A stretch of DNA of 46,550 bases, from positions 1 to 46,550 of the forward strand of contig JAFRLX010000070.1 of the NCBI GenBank assembly GCA_017430965.1, in the 5' to 3' direction. Of this stretch, positions 32,678 to 41,600 are shown piece by piece (position 1 is the stretch's first letter; each line of letters starts with the position of its first letter). The notes under the pieces were generated by a model that had not been told where the DNA came from, did no database searches, and saw only the letters and a program-made list of their open reading frames with translations. Position numbers and translations under genes: made by a program. The DNA comes from Clostridia bacterium (GTDB lineage: Bacteria > Bacillota > Clostridia > Oscillospirales > Acutalibacteraceae).

Positions 32678-32705
32678 TTGACATTCATATATATATATAT
32701 ATAAT
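32678..32705 (+). promoter_or_regulatory. Promoter with AT-dinucleotide repeat as spacer
   Basis: TTGACA (32678-32683) and TATAAT (32700-32705) are separated by 16 nt, nearly all of which is an (AT)8 tract starting at 32687. Gain or loss of a repeat would move the spacer to 18 or 14 nt. The next gene downstream is the secreted beta-helix protein at 33008. Confidence 0.7.
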
Positions 32706-33007
32706 TGAAATTGGTATGTTTTATTCACCTGATATATGATTGCTTCTTCGGTGCGATGCACCGGTTTATCAATTCCTTTCTGTCACTTGACTTACCTTGC
32801 CCGCTGTTCGCTGCGGCGGGCAGGATGTCGGTGAAATGAAAGGAAAAATACAGACAGTTGATTATAGCCGTATATTGTTTTGGAAGTCTCTAAGATTTCC
32901 GGCAAAGGAAGTTTTAGAGATTTCCGGTAGCAATATTGAGGTCAGGCGGCGAAAGTCATAAATCAAATTAAAAATTCAAAATTAAAAAATGAAAGGATTT
33001 GATAAAC
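32706..33007 (+). other. Long hairpin-containing leader of the secreted protein gene
   Basis: About 300 nt without a gene. It holds CGGTGC/GCACCG (near 32747-32763), TGCCCGC/GCGGGCA (32798-32804 with 32816-32822), and a longer dyad where TCTCTAA and TTAGAGA near 32887-32925 bracket TTTCC/GGAA. AAAGGA (32992-32997) is the ribosome binding site of the gene. It is probably an untranslated leader with RNA structure; no known riboswitch was recognised. Confidence 0.45.
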
Positions 33008-35740
33008 ATGCAAATAAAAAAAGTTTTATCAATTTTGTTGGTAGCAGTGATGTTACTGTCCGTGATTCCGGTTTCGGCATTTGCCGTAGCTCCCGGCGAC
33101 AGCGACATCGGCACCGGCATCGGCGGTATCACCATCACTCCCACTCCCGCCACCGGCTTTATGGTAGGCGAAACGAACTATGCTGATTTTGAAGAAGCTG
33201 TTGCAGCGGCAAGAACAGGCAGCACAAAGACAGTCACCTGCCTTTCCGATATTGACCTTACTTCTTATGCAGCAAGCGCAAGACATTATATTGATATTAC
33301 CGGCGTAACGATTGACCTTAACGACCACCAGATGGATGTCGGAACACATTGGAGTGTTTGCTTTACAGGTACAAACGGTAAGATTATGAACGGTACCTGC
33401 GTAGGTCACGATTCACAGGCTTATGAGAATTATGCATACGGTATTTATATCTGGGGTCCCGGTAGCGGCAACCTTGCTAACAGCGGCGGCGGTCATGCGA
33501 GCATCACTTTGGAAAACCTCACCTGCAACTATGGTATTCACACCTGGAATGCAGATGTTACCATCACCAATTGCGATGTAACCGGCAGCGCCAGCTACTA
33601 TGCTGTGTGGGCGGATGAAGAAAGCTATATCACTGTTGAAAGCGGTAACTACACCACCAGCGGCGCAGCGGTTTTCGGTTGTGCAACTTCCTCTGACGGT
33701 CAGGGACATATTAATATTGAAGGCGGCGATATCGTCGTTCCCGCAGGCAAAAAGCTTGCTCAGTCAGGCAGTCAGAGCATTCCCGGAAATGTTAAGTTTT
33801 CCGGCGGCACAGTTAATGTGGTTATTCCCGCAGAAAACTGTGCAGACGGTTTCGCACCTGTTACCGAGCCGAATGAACAGGGCAAATATACGGTTGAGGC
33901 TGAACCGACCACCGGCTTTATGGTAGGTTCCGATTGGTACGAAACTCTTCCTGAGGCAGTAGCGGCTGCATCTGCAGGCGACACTATCACGGTTCTCAGT
34001 GATGCAACATTGTCAACTACGGATATCGAAATTAACAAAAATCTTATCATTGATTTCGGCAGCAACACATTAACTGCTGCCAGATGGCCGCTGATTAACA
34101 ATGCCAATCTTACATTGAAGGGCACAACGGGCGGTCTTGTCAGTGCAAGAGGTCTTGTGGATAACTACGGTACACTTACCATTGATAGCGGCGTTTACAA
34201 CAACACTGCGATTCCGAACCCTGCATTCTGGAACAATGCCGGCAGCGTCATCATCATTAACGGCGGCACCATGGATTCCAACAACGCGATTGTGTATAAC
34301 GAAGGCGCTACCCTTACAATTAACGGCGGCACTCTCAACAGTGCATCCTCGTCTAAAGTCAGCTCCTCGTATTACAGTTATGCAATTCGCAACCTTCCCG
34401 GAAGCACTTGTACGATCAACGACGGTACCATTACTGCTGTTCACGGCGGTGTTGCTGCCTTCGGTGACGGCGTACATGCTACGACTGTTGTCGTCAATAA
34501 CGCTACAATCACTACCCATAATTCCGAAGCGGGTGCGGATGCTTTCTATCCGCTTTACATCTCGGGTAACGGCACCAGCATGACAGTCAACGGCGGTACC
34601 TTCTCCGGTCCGAGAACGGCTGTTATGATTGATGACGATGATATTGGTCTTACCGAAAACACGGCGCTAACGATTACCGGCGGTACCTTCACTGCACCTT
34701 CCGGCATTGCGGCAGTTACCCGTGGAGATAATGACAGCTATCCTGCTATCAGCGGCGGCAGCTTCTCTACATTGGTTCCTGCTGAATATTGTGCAGAGGG
34801 CTTTGCACCCGTAACGACTCCGAACGCTCAGGGCAAATACGAAGTCGGTCAACCGAACGATGGCGTGAACATCACTGTTGCAGACACCATCAGCGACAAC
34901 TTCTATTTAGATAAAGAGTTCTATGGTGAAAATGCTGTGGTCGTTTTGAACTACAACCACAATTCCAATGCAAGCGAAACAGCTGCATTTTCTTCCGAAA
35001 CGAAGGCTATCGGCGAGATGGAAACACTCGATAAGCCCGGTGATGCACATGATGGAGACCCGATGTTCGCTATCACCCAGGCACCAGCACAGGCTACCGA
35101 GTCTATCAGCATTAAGGTATATGCCAACGCCGAGGACGCTGCAGCGGGCAAAAATGTTGTTAGAGAAATCGAGTACAACACCTACAGCTACTGCCGTGCA
35201 ATTCTCGAAAATGACACATATTCCGATATGTGGGAACTTGCAGAGTCTACCCTTGACTACTGCGCGGCAGCACAGACCTATTTCGGTTACAACACCGACG
35301 ATATGGCAACCAAGGATAACGCAGGCAATGCTTACTACAACGAAGTAGCAAACACTGATTTGAGCGGTGTGGCAGGTATTGAGACAAAACCTGCTTGCAT
35401 TAAATCGGCAACGATGACTGCAAAGTCCGACCTTGAAATCAACCTGCTTTCTCGCACACCGATTTATGTAAATGATTATTCGATGGATGCGACAAGCGGT
35501 AAAGCAAGATTTACCGTGAGCGACAAAGTGAATGGCGATTATTATGAAATCAATGTCAAAGGTATTATCGCTGCAAACATGAACAAGACCATCACCATTT
35601 ACACCAGTGAAGGCGAAATTGTGTTCACTGCCAACTCCATTATGAAGGCGATGGCAAAGAGCAGCAATACAAATCTTGCTAATATGGCAAAGGCAATGTA
35701 CCTTTACGGTGCATCTGCAAGCAGCTACTTTGGTGCATAA
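33008..35740 (+). CDS. Large secreted beta-helix protein with shared C-terminal domain
   Basis: The ~910-residue protein starts with a signal peptide (KVLSILLVAVMLLSVIPVSA). Residues about 30-600 hold two similar halves, each opening with TGFMVG and a DFEEAV/TLPEAV segment, then repeats such as LTINGGTLNS and ITGGTFTAPSG, which predict a right-handed beta-helix of the pectate-lyase type. Residues about 610-910 form a domain that is also found at the end of the 38695 protein: VNITVADTISDNFYLDKEF, QAPAQ, a helical YCRAI segment and a last YLYGASASSYFGA. No LPxTG motif or membrane anchor is seen. Start set by AAAGGA. A 44-codon gene follows 13 nt after the stop. Confidence 0.85.
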   Translation: MQIKKVLSILLVAVMLLSVIPVSAFAVAPGDSDIGTGIGGITITPTPATGFMVGETNYADFEEAVAAARTGSTKTVTCLSDIDLTSYAASARHYIDITGVTIDLNDHQMDVGTHWSVCFTGTNGKIMNGTCVGHDSQAYENYAYGIYIWGPGSGNLANSGGGHASITLENLTCNYGIHTWNADVTITNCDVTGSASYYAVWADEESYITVESGNYTTSGAAVFGCATSSDGQGHINIEGGDIVVPAGKKLAQSGSQSIPGNVKFSGGTVNVVIPAENCADGFAPVTEPNEQGKYTVEAEPTTGFMVGSDWYETLPEAVAAASAGDTITVLSDATLSTTDIEINKNLIIDFGSNTLTAARWPLINNANLTLKGTTGGLVSARGLVDNYGTLTIDSGVYNNTAIPNPAFWNNAGSVIIINGGTMDSNNAIVYNEGATLTINGGTLNSASSSKVSSSYYSYAIRNLPGSTCTINDGTITAVHGGVAAFGDGVHATTVVVNNATITTHNSEAGADAFYPLYISGNGTSMTVNGGTFSGPRTAVMIDDDDIGLTENTALTITGGTFTAPSGIAAVTRGDNDSYPAISGGSFSTLVPAEYCAEGFAPVTTPNAQGKYEVGQPNDGVNITVADTISDNFYLDKEFYGENAVVVLNYNHNSNASETAAFSSETKAIGEMETLDKPGDAHDGDPMFAITQAPAQATESISIKVYANAEDAAAGKNVVREIEYNTYSYCRAILENDTYSDMWELAESTLDYCAAAQTYFGYNTDDMATKDNAGNAYYNEVANTDLSGVAGIETKPACIKSATMTAKSDLEINLLSRTPIYVNDYSMDATSGKARFTVSDKVNGDYYEINVKGIIAANMNKTITIYTSEGEIVFTANSIMKAMAKSSNTNLANMAKAMYLYGASASSYFGA

Positions 35741-35753
35741 GGAGGGAATGACA

Positions 35754-35888
35754 ATGAAAAATAATTACTTAGAGCCGATTGTTGAAGTTGTGAAATTTTC
35801 TCCGGAGGATATTCTCATGGCATCAAGTGAAATTGCTCCCAGCCGCGAAACCGGTGCTTACGAGTCAGAAGAGATTCCGCTTGATTGA
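35754..35888 (+). CDS. Small peptide (44 aa) paired with the large secreted protein
   Basis: The peptide starts MKNNYLEPIVEVVKFSPEDI and ends YESEEIPLD. GGAGGG 7 nt upstream is a strong ribosome binding site. It shares the N-terminal pattern Y-x-x-P-x-x-E-x-V-K-F-x-x-x-D-[IV]-L with the 56-residue peptide at 43364, which follows the other large secreted protein with the same C-terminal domain; the C-terminal halves differ. There is no signal peptide. A conserved leader-like half with a variable tail is reminiscent of peptide precursors, but no maturation enzyme is encoded nearby. The function is unknown. Confidence 0.75.
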   Translation: MKNNYLEPIVEVVKFSPEDILMASSEIAPSRETGAYESEEIPLD

Positions 35889-35913
35889 TTCAACAACTAA
35901 AGCTTAAAAACAT

Positions 35914-35946
35914 ACCGCCTGTGAGCAGAACTTGCTTGCAGGCGGT
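35914..35946 (+). terminator. Hairpin after the 44-codon gene
   Basis: ACCGCCTG (35914-35921) pairs with CAGGCGGT (35939-35946), with an inner AGCA/TGCT stem. There is no T-run, so termination is uncertain. Confidence 0.5.
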
Positions 35947-36043
35947 AACGCTAAGCGAATAATCTTTGAATACCGAATAAAGGAAATGATGACACATTTC
36001 TTTTATTGGTTATTCAAAAGCACATATTATTAAAGGAAAGACT

Positions 36044-37357
36044 ATGCCGAACTTTTTATGTAAACAGTGTAATTGTATCAATCAAGTGGCACCGGAAGCC
36101 ACGCATTTCACTTGCAAAAACTGCGGTGTAAAACAGGAAACACCCTCTTTTTTAGAGCGTGTGGAAAATAATGATACACTGGATAAAGTGATGTTAATCG
36201 AACCGGAAGGTGAAGAGAAGGAGAAGCCTTTTATTTCGACCAAATTCACCTCTCCCGATAAGCCGGAAGAACCGATGATTGTGCAGGTGGAAACGGATGA
36301 AACAACTCGCAAAAACAACACCTATTTCAAAGCACTTTCAAAAATGGGCGGCGAAGATATTGCACTTTACAAAGAAGCGCTGGAATTATTAAGGACTGTT
36401 CGCGGTTGGAAAGATGCGGATGATTTAATTGTACAGTGCGAGGAAAAAATCGAGCGATTGCTTGAAGAAGAGCAACATGCCGCTGCCGCAAAACAAAAGA
36501 AACAAAAACAGCGAAAACTTGCCGTTATCATAGGGGCTCCTTTACTCGTTTTTCTGGCAATATTTGCTGTGGTGTTCGGCATAAAAATATACCCGGATAT
36601 GCGATATCGTAAAGCAATAGCCTTTGCCGAAAGCGGCGATACGGTGAAAGCGTATGAACTCTTTACCGACTTGAACGGCTACAAGGACAGCCGCGAAAAA
36701 GCGAAGGCACTTTATGAGACTTACAAAACTGAAAAATTGACTTCTGCCGCAGTGGGTGATATCGTGTACTACGGTACCTATGAGCAGGATGGCGATGCCG
36801 AAAACGGTAAAGAAGATATTGCTTGGGTGGTGCTTGAGAGAGCGGGTGACAGGCTTTTGTTATGCTCTCGGTACGGATTGGATTATCAAAAATATAGTAA
36901 AGAAAAAGAATATACCACATGGGAATCCTCCCATATGCGGCAGTGGCTAAACAACACTTTTTTGGAGGAATCTTTCAGTGAAGAGGAAGCGACGCATATC
37001 ATTCTCACGGATGTTTCTGCCAATAAAAATCCCGACTATGATACTCCTTATGGCGATGCGACCAAAGATAAAGTCTTTTTGTTAAGCACAGCGCAGGTGG
37101 AACAGTATTTTCCGACACCGGAGGAGCGACTAATTGCTCCGACCGATTACGCAGTGGAACAAAGCGTTTACAAAAGCAAGAAAATGTACTCCGGCATCAA
37201 TACTTGCTGTTGGTTGTTGCGCACTCCCGGCAGTGAAGGCACGCAAGTGGCTTATGTGTATTATGACGGCACTCTCCGCTATTCAGGTGCCAGCGTAAAT
37301 ACCAGAGGTGCTTCTTTCTGCCCGACTATGTGGGTGGAGATTCAAAAGGAACAATAA
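36044..37357 (+). CDS. Zinc-ribbon, single-pass membrane protein with C-terminal DUF6273 domain
   Basis: The 437-residue protein has an N-terminal zinc-ribbon-like set of cysteines (Cys6, 9, 24 and 27: FLCKQCN...FTCKNCG), a charged helical region, one membrane helix near 158-180 (LAVIIGAPLLVFLAIFAVVF), a TPR-like stretch (KAIAFAESGDTVKAYELFTDLNGYKDS), and a C-terminal DUF6273-type domain. The latter runs from GDIVYYGTYEQDG to WLLRTPGSEGTQVAYVYYDG and FCPTMWVEI. DUF6273 is a C-type-lectin/FGE-like module found on surface proteins. The ribbon should be inside and DUF6273 outside. AAAGGAAAG precedes the ATG. The dockerin gene begins 1 nt after its stop, so they are co-transcribed. Confidence 0.83.
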   Translation: MPNFLCKQCNCINQVAPEATHFTCKNCGVKQETPSFLERVENNDTLDKVMLIEPEGEEKEKPFISTKFTSPDKPEEPMIVQVETDETTRKNNTYFKALSKMGGEDIALYKEALELLRTVRGWKDADDLIVQCEEKIERLLEEEQHAAAAKQKKQKQRKLAVIIGAPLLVFLAIFAVVFGIKIYPDMRYRKAIAFAESGDTVKAYELFTDLNGYKDSREKAKALYETYKTEKLTSAAVGDIVYYGTYEQDGDAENGKEDIAWVVLERAGDRLLLCSRYGLDYQKYSKEKEYTTWESSHMRQWLNNTFLEESFSEEEATHIILTDVSANKNPDYDTPYGDATKDKVFLLSTAQVEQYFPTPEERLIAPTDYAVEQSVYKSKKMYSGINTCCWLLRTPGSEGTQVAYVYYDGTLRYSGASVNTRGASFCPTMWVEIQKEQ

Positions 37358-37358
37358 A

Positions 37359-38129
37359 ATGAAACATATGATTAAAAACATTATTTGTATCACCTTGGCA
37401 CTGTCGCTGTGCTTGAGCGGGTTGGCATTTTCTGCCGCTGCCGGCGATTATGACACGCCGATTATCCCGATTAATCCCGGTCACAAGCATTCCTTTGTCG
37501 GCAGGGTAACAACCGAACCGTCATGCACAGCGGCGGGGGTGAAAACTTTCACCTGCTCCTGCGGCAAGGGCACCTACACAGAACCGGTATCCGCCCTCGG
37601 GCATAATTATAAGGAAGAAGTGGTAGCACCAACATATAAAGCCGGTGGTTATACGCTTCATACCTGTACGCGTTGTGGAAATAATTATAAAGATTCGTTT
37701 ACGGACAGGATATCTTTATATTACATAGTTTCATGCCTTGCAAAAAAAGAAAGCACTTTAGTTTTTAAGAATGAGACAAATCAATATATAATCTCTTCTA
37801 ATAATGGTCATTTTGTAATCAATGACCTTGATGAAGGTAATTATAGAGTCTATGTAAAAGAGAAGAATTGCTTGACTGTATTAATTGAAGAATATCACAC
37901 AAATGCCATCCCTCATTTTGTTGACAATGAAATAGTATTGCCAAGAGGAGATGTGAACGGTGATAGTAATATCGATATTGCAGATATTTCTTTGCTCTTG
38001 CAATCCGATGTTTTTGGTACAACAAACGCCGAATACGATTTAAACGGTGACGGCATTATTGATATTGCAGATTTATCCGTGATTCTATGTGTCGACAATT
38101 ATGGTAAATCATCAGCTGAAATAGTATAA
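37359..38129 (+). CDS. Secreted dockerin type I protein
   Basis: The 256-residue product has a signal peptide (KNIICITLALSLCLSGLAFS). A module with HKHSFVGRVTTEPSCTAAGV and TCSCGKGTYTEPVSALGHNY follows, a cysteine-containing repeat common in Firmicutes surface proteins. The C-terminus is a type I dockerin with two calcium-binding F-hand repeats, GDVNGDSNIDIADISLLL and YDLNGDGIIDIADLSVIL. Dockerins bind cohesins on scaffold or surface proteins. No cohesin or glycoside hydrolase is beside it, so it may be anchored by a scaffold encoded elsewhere. AAGGA 8 nt upstream decides the start. It is the last gene before a terminator. Confidence 0.88.
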   Translation: MKHMIKNIICITLALSLCLSGLAFSAAAGDYDTPIIPINPGHKHSFVGRVTTEPSCTAAGVKTFTCSCGKGTYTEPVSALGHNYKEEVVAPTYKAGGYTLHTCTRCGNNYKDSFTDRISLYYIVSCLAKKESTLVFKNETNQYIISSNNGHFVINDLDEGNYRVYVKEKNCLTVLIEEYHTNAIPHFVDNEIVLPRGDVNGDSNIDIADISLLLQSDVFGTTNAEYDLNGDGIIDIADLSVILCVDNYGKSSAEIV

Positions 38130-38135
38130 ATTCAT

Positions 38136-38170
38136 CATCGGGTGGCTGCACGCTGCCCGGTGCTTTTTTT
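38136..38170 (+). terminator. Intrinsic terminator
   Basis: CATCGGGTGGC (38136-38146) pairs, with wobbles, with GCTGCCCGGTG (38152-38162), followed by a run of seven T. Confidence 0.8.
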
Positions 38171-38182
38171 CAAAAAATCAAA

Positions 38183-38332
38183 ATCGCACATTTACCTACG
38201 CAATAGCACATTTGCGATTTTTGATAGCACATTCTCTTTTTCTAATAGCACATTTTTCTGTTTGTATCATTTATGTAGTGAGCAGACAAGAAAGAACGAC
38301 ACATTTGATACCATTCAAATGTGTCGTTCTTT
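38183..38332. repeat. Iteron-like 10-mers at 21-bp spacing and a 17-bp hairpin
   Basis: ATAGCACATT occurs at 38203, 38224 and 38245, exactly 21 bp apart, with a degenerate copy (ATCGCACATT) at 38183. Beyond it a perfect hairpin of about 17 bp spans 38291-38332 and its stem also contains ACACATTT. No gene is seen here. Confidence 0.6.
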
Positions 38333-38341
38333 CAATGAAAT

Positions 38342-38587
38342 AAATCCCTTGCGGGATTTGTGAAGTATTCCTAAGGAATATGAAGTAGCTGTCGCTATGA
38401 AGTATGCTTCGCATATTGGTAAGGGATTTATTTTTAGCCGAGCGAAGCGAACGCCAAGGTTCCGGGCACCAACTCCAAATCTTTGATTTGGTAAGTTGGT
38501 CGGGTTCTTACTTCATGTTGCAGTGATAACTGCAACACTTCATAATGAACGAAGTGAATTACTTCATATTGCGTAGCAATACTTCAT
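38342..38587. repeat. Second array of tiny hairpins with constant ATGAAGT/ACTTCAT linkers
   Basis: Stem-loops AAATCCC/GGGATTT, ATTCC/GGAAT, AGC/GCT and ATGC/GCAT are joined by (A/G)TGAAGT. After a middle section with a longer hairpin (CCAAATC/GATTTGG), GTTGCAGT/ACTGCAAC and ATTGC/GCAAT are joined by the reverse complement of that linker, ACTTCAT. The organisation is like the array at 30565-30815 but the linker differs. It forms the upstream region of the next gene. Confidence 0.65.
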
Positions 38588-38627
38588 TAATTATTTATAT
38601 TAATGCGTATGATTTTTCTAAAATTTA

Positions 38628-38636
38628 TGATATAAT
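38628..38636 (+). promoter_or_regulatory. Extended -10 promoter of the 1550-residue secreted protein
   Basis: TGATATAAT (38628-38636) fits TGnTATAAT. There is no clear -35. The start codon is about 58 nt further on. Confidence 0.5.
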
Positions 38637-38694
38637 AAAATATATGGTTTTTATTATGTTTTACTATACATACAGTTTACCACAGGAGGAATTT

Positions 38695-41600
38695 ATGAAA
38701 AAGCGGCACAAACTCATTAGCATATTTCTGGTGTTCACAATGGTATTCGGCATGGTTGCCGGATTCCCCGTAACTTCTTTCGCACAAGATGCGCCGGAGT
38801 ATATTGAGCGCTATTGGGATGAAAAAAGGCATGTGGTGGTGGATGTGAACCACATATGCAGTGAATATACCGAGTTGAGCGAGGTGCAGGGCAACCGCCT
38901 GGGCGCGGGATGGTATACCGTATCGGAAAACACCACTATGCCCTCGCGTTTGATAGTTGACATGGGTGCAGTCCACCTCATTGTGTGCGATGACACCACA
39001 TTAACCCTCGGCGAGGGTATTGAAGTGGGAAAGAATGCTTCGCTTTCTATTTACACGCAAGTTAACAACAGCGGAAAAATCTGTGCGGATATCAACCGCA
39101 ACAACCTACCCGCTGCCTATAAAGATGCGGCAATCATCGGCGGCGGAGCCGACAGTGCCGATTGCGGTGATATCACCATTCACGGCGGTATTTTAGATTT
39201 AAAAACCACCGGTTGGACTTATGGCAGCGTGATTGGCGGCGCAAAAGGCGGCTCGCCAAATGTAATTACGATTTACGGCGGTACCATTGACCTGTGCCAA
39301 AGCGGTGAAGCTGCCCTGCTCGGGGGTGGCAGCGGCGCATGTGTAAGCCGGCACGAGGGCGAGGGTATTCGCATCTTCGGCGGCACTCTCAATGCCGTAG
39401 GGCTACAGGGCGGCTGTGCCGCAGGGATTGGCAGCGGTAGAAACGTAAAAAGTTCCATCGGCTCGATTGCGATTTACGGCGGCACTGTTACCGCAACGGG
39501 CAAGAACGGTGCGGCAGGTATCGGCGGCGGTGAAGGCAGCACCAACGGGCAAGTGGATATCTACGGCGGCACGGTAACGACAAGCGGTATTGATTCTAAA
39601 GTAACCGGCGCCGGCATCGGCTCCGGGTGCAAAGCAAACCAAACGGAACCCATTCGCATTCACGGCGGCACGGTGGTAACATCCTCGCATAGCGGCGCAG
39701 GCATCGGTGCCGGTTGCGGCGGTGATGCAACAGAAATTGAAATCGACAATGCCAATGTCATTGCCACTGTCAGCGCAGGCGGCGCCGGTATCGGCGGCGG
39801 CAAGCGATATAAAGACCGTGGCGGCTATGGCGGTAATATTACGATTCGCTCGCAGGCAAATGTCGTTGCAACCTCTTTAAGCTATGGCACGGCACAGGAT
39901 TATGTTAACCGCCTCAATGAGTGCATTGCAAACAGTAAAATGAAGCTTGATGACACCGCCTATGGCGGCGGCATAGCATCGGTTATTTCTTTTTTGATAG
40001 AGTGGTTTCAAGATGACCTTTCCGGCACCGGCATCGGTGGCGGGTATAATGGCAGTGCCGGTACCATCAGCATTTCCGACAGCAAGGTCACTGCCGCAAG
40101 CGGTGCCTATGCGGCAGCGATTGGCACGGGAGATGAAGCCATAAGCGGCTGCACCATCAACATCACCAACAATGCCAATGTTACCGCAACCGCGGGAACG
40201 GATGCGGCAGCGATTGGCAGCGGCAACGAGATTGACGGCACCTGTAACATCAACATTGCCGATGCAACCGTCACGGCGAACGGCGGCGCTTACGGCGCCG
40301 GTATCGGCGGCGGTGATGCGTCCGACGGTGGCAATATCACCATTACGGACTCTACCGTAAAAGCCTATGCCGGTACCGATGCAGCAGGCATCGGCGGCGG
40401 TGAAGGCGGTGACGGCGGCACCATTAAGATGATTAATGCCAATGTATATGCCGAAGGCAAAAGTTACGGTGCCGGCATCGGCAACGGTGAGGACGGTGAC
40501 AACGCCGCTATTGAGATTTACGGAAACAACAGCAATATTGAAGCCGTTGCAGGTGGCGACGGCAAATCGGCGGCAATCGGGCATGGCGGCAACGGCATTT
40601 TTTATGAAGACCACATCAAATTGTATTTGGCGCCGGAATTGAAAGCCGAAGTCGGCTCGGATAAAGACCACACCACCGTTTACTACGGCGATAGCCGCTA
40701 TCAACCGTTATTCAGTGCAAAGTATGCAAAAATATACGTTTGCCGGCATGAGAATACCGAGTGGCGCAGTGACGGTGTGGAAATGCATGTGCAGTATTGT
40801 TTAACATGCGGCATGCGTTTCGGCTCAACCGCTATCTCTCACGAGTGGAACAGTGAGAATATCTGCACTGTCTGCGGTGCTTCAGCCGAAACAGGCTCCA
40901 TTACATTCACGCAAACAGACAGTAGCGGCGCCACGGTGCAAACCACAGTGGAAGGACCGAAGCGTGCAAAGATAAAAACGCCTGCGTGTACCCATGCGCC
41001 AAACGGTACCGAGTTTGTTTGTTGGAGCGATGGATATAATTATTACGGCGCGAATTATGATATCGGTGTCCCCTCCTCCGGCAGCACAACATTACATGCC
41101 GTGTATTTACCGCTCAAAGAAGTTTCTTACATCAACCAAAACGGTGAAGCGGATACTGTCACGGCAAGGCAATTAACCTCAACCGATTTAATTTTAACCG
41201 GCGGTTGGTATGTTGTGGAGAACAACTTGCAAGCCATTAACACATTAAAAATAGATGGTGATATTCACCTGATTCTTGCCGACGGTGCAACATTCTCTTT
41301 TTACCAGGGCTTTGATTATTACGATTTAGAGCATATTGACTGTTTCGCCACATTCCAAAACTGCACATCTTCCCTGCGCGTATACGGGCAGGCAGAGCAA
41401 AGCGGCACATTGATGATAGGCAACCGCCATTCCCTGTTTGATGACTTTGTGCAGTACGGCGGTGTGGTTGACAGCAGCCGCGGTTTCTTTGAGGCGGCAA
41501 AAAACTGCACCATTGCCGGCGGCACTTTTAAAGCGATGGTTTTGGCGTGCGACAGGGCGGCGGTGCTCGGCGGCAACGCCACAATCGGCAACCTGCCGCT

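Noticed and set aside
36044..37357. Diversity-generating retroelement target (DUF6273 end)
   Set aside because: No reverse transcriptase or template repeat is visible in the window.
37359..38129. Cellulosome cluster
   Set aside because: Only one dockerin is found, with no cohesin or cellulase gene.
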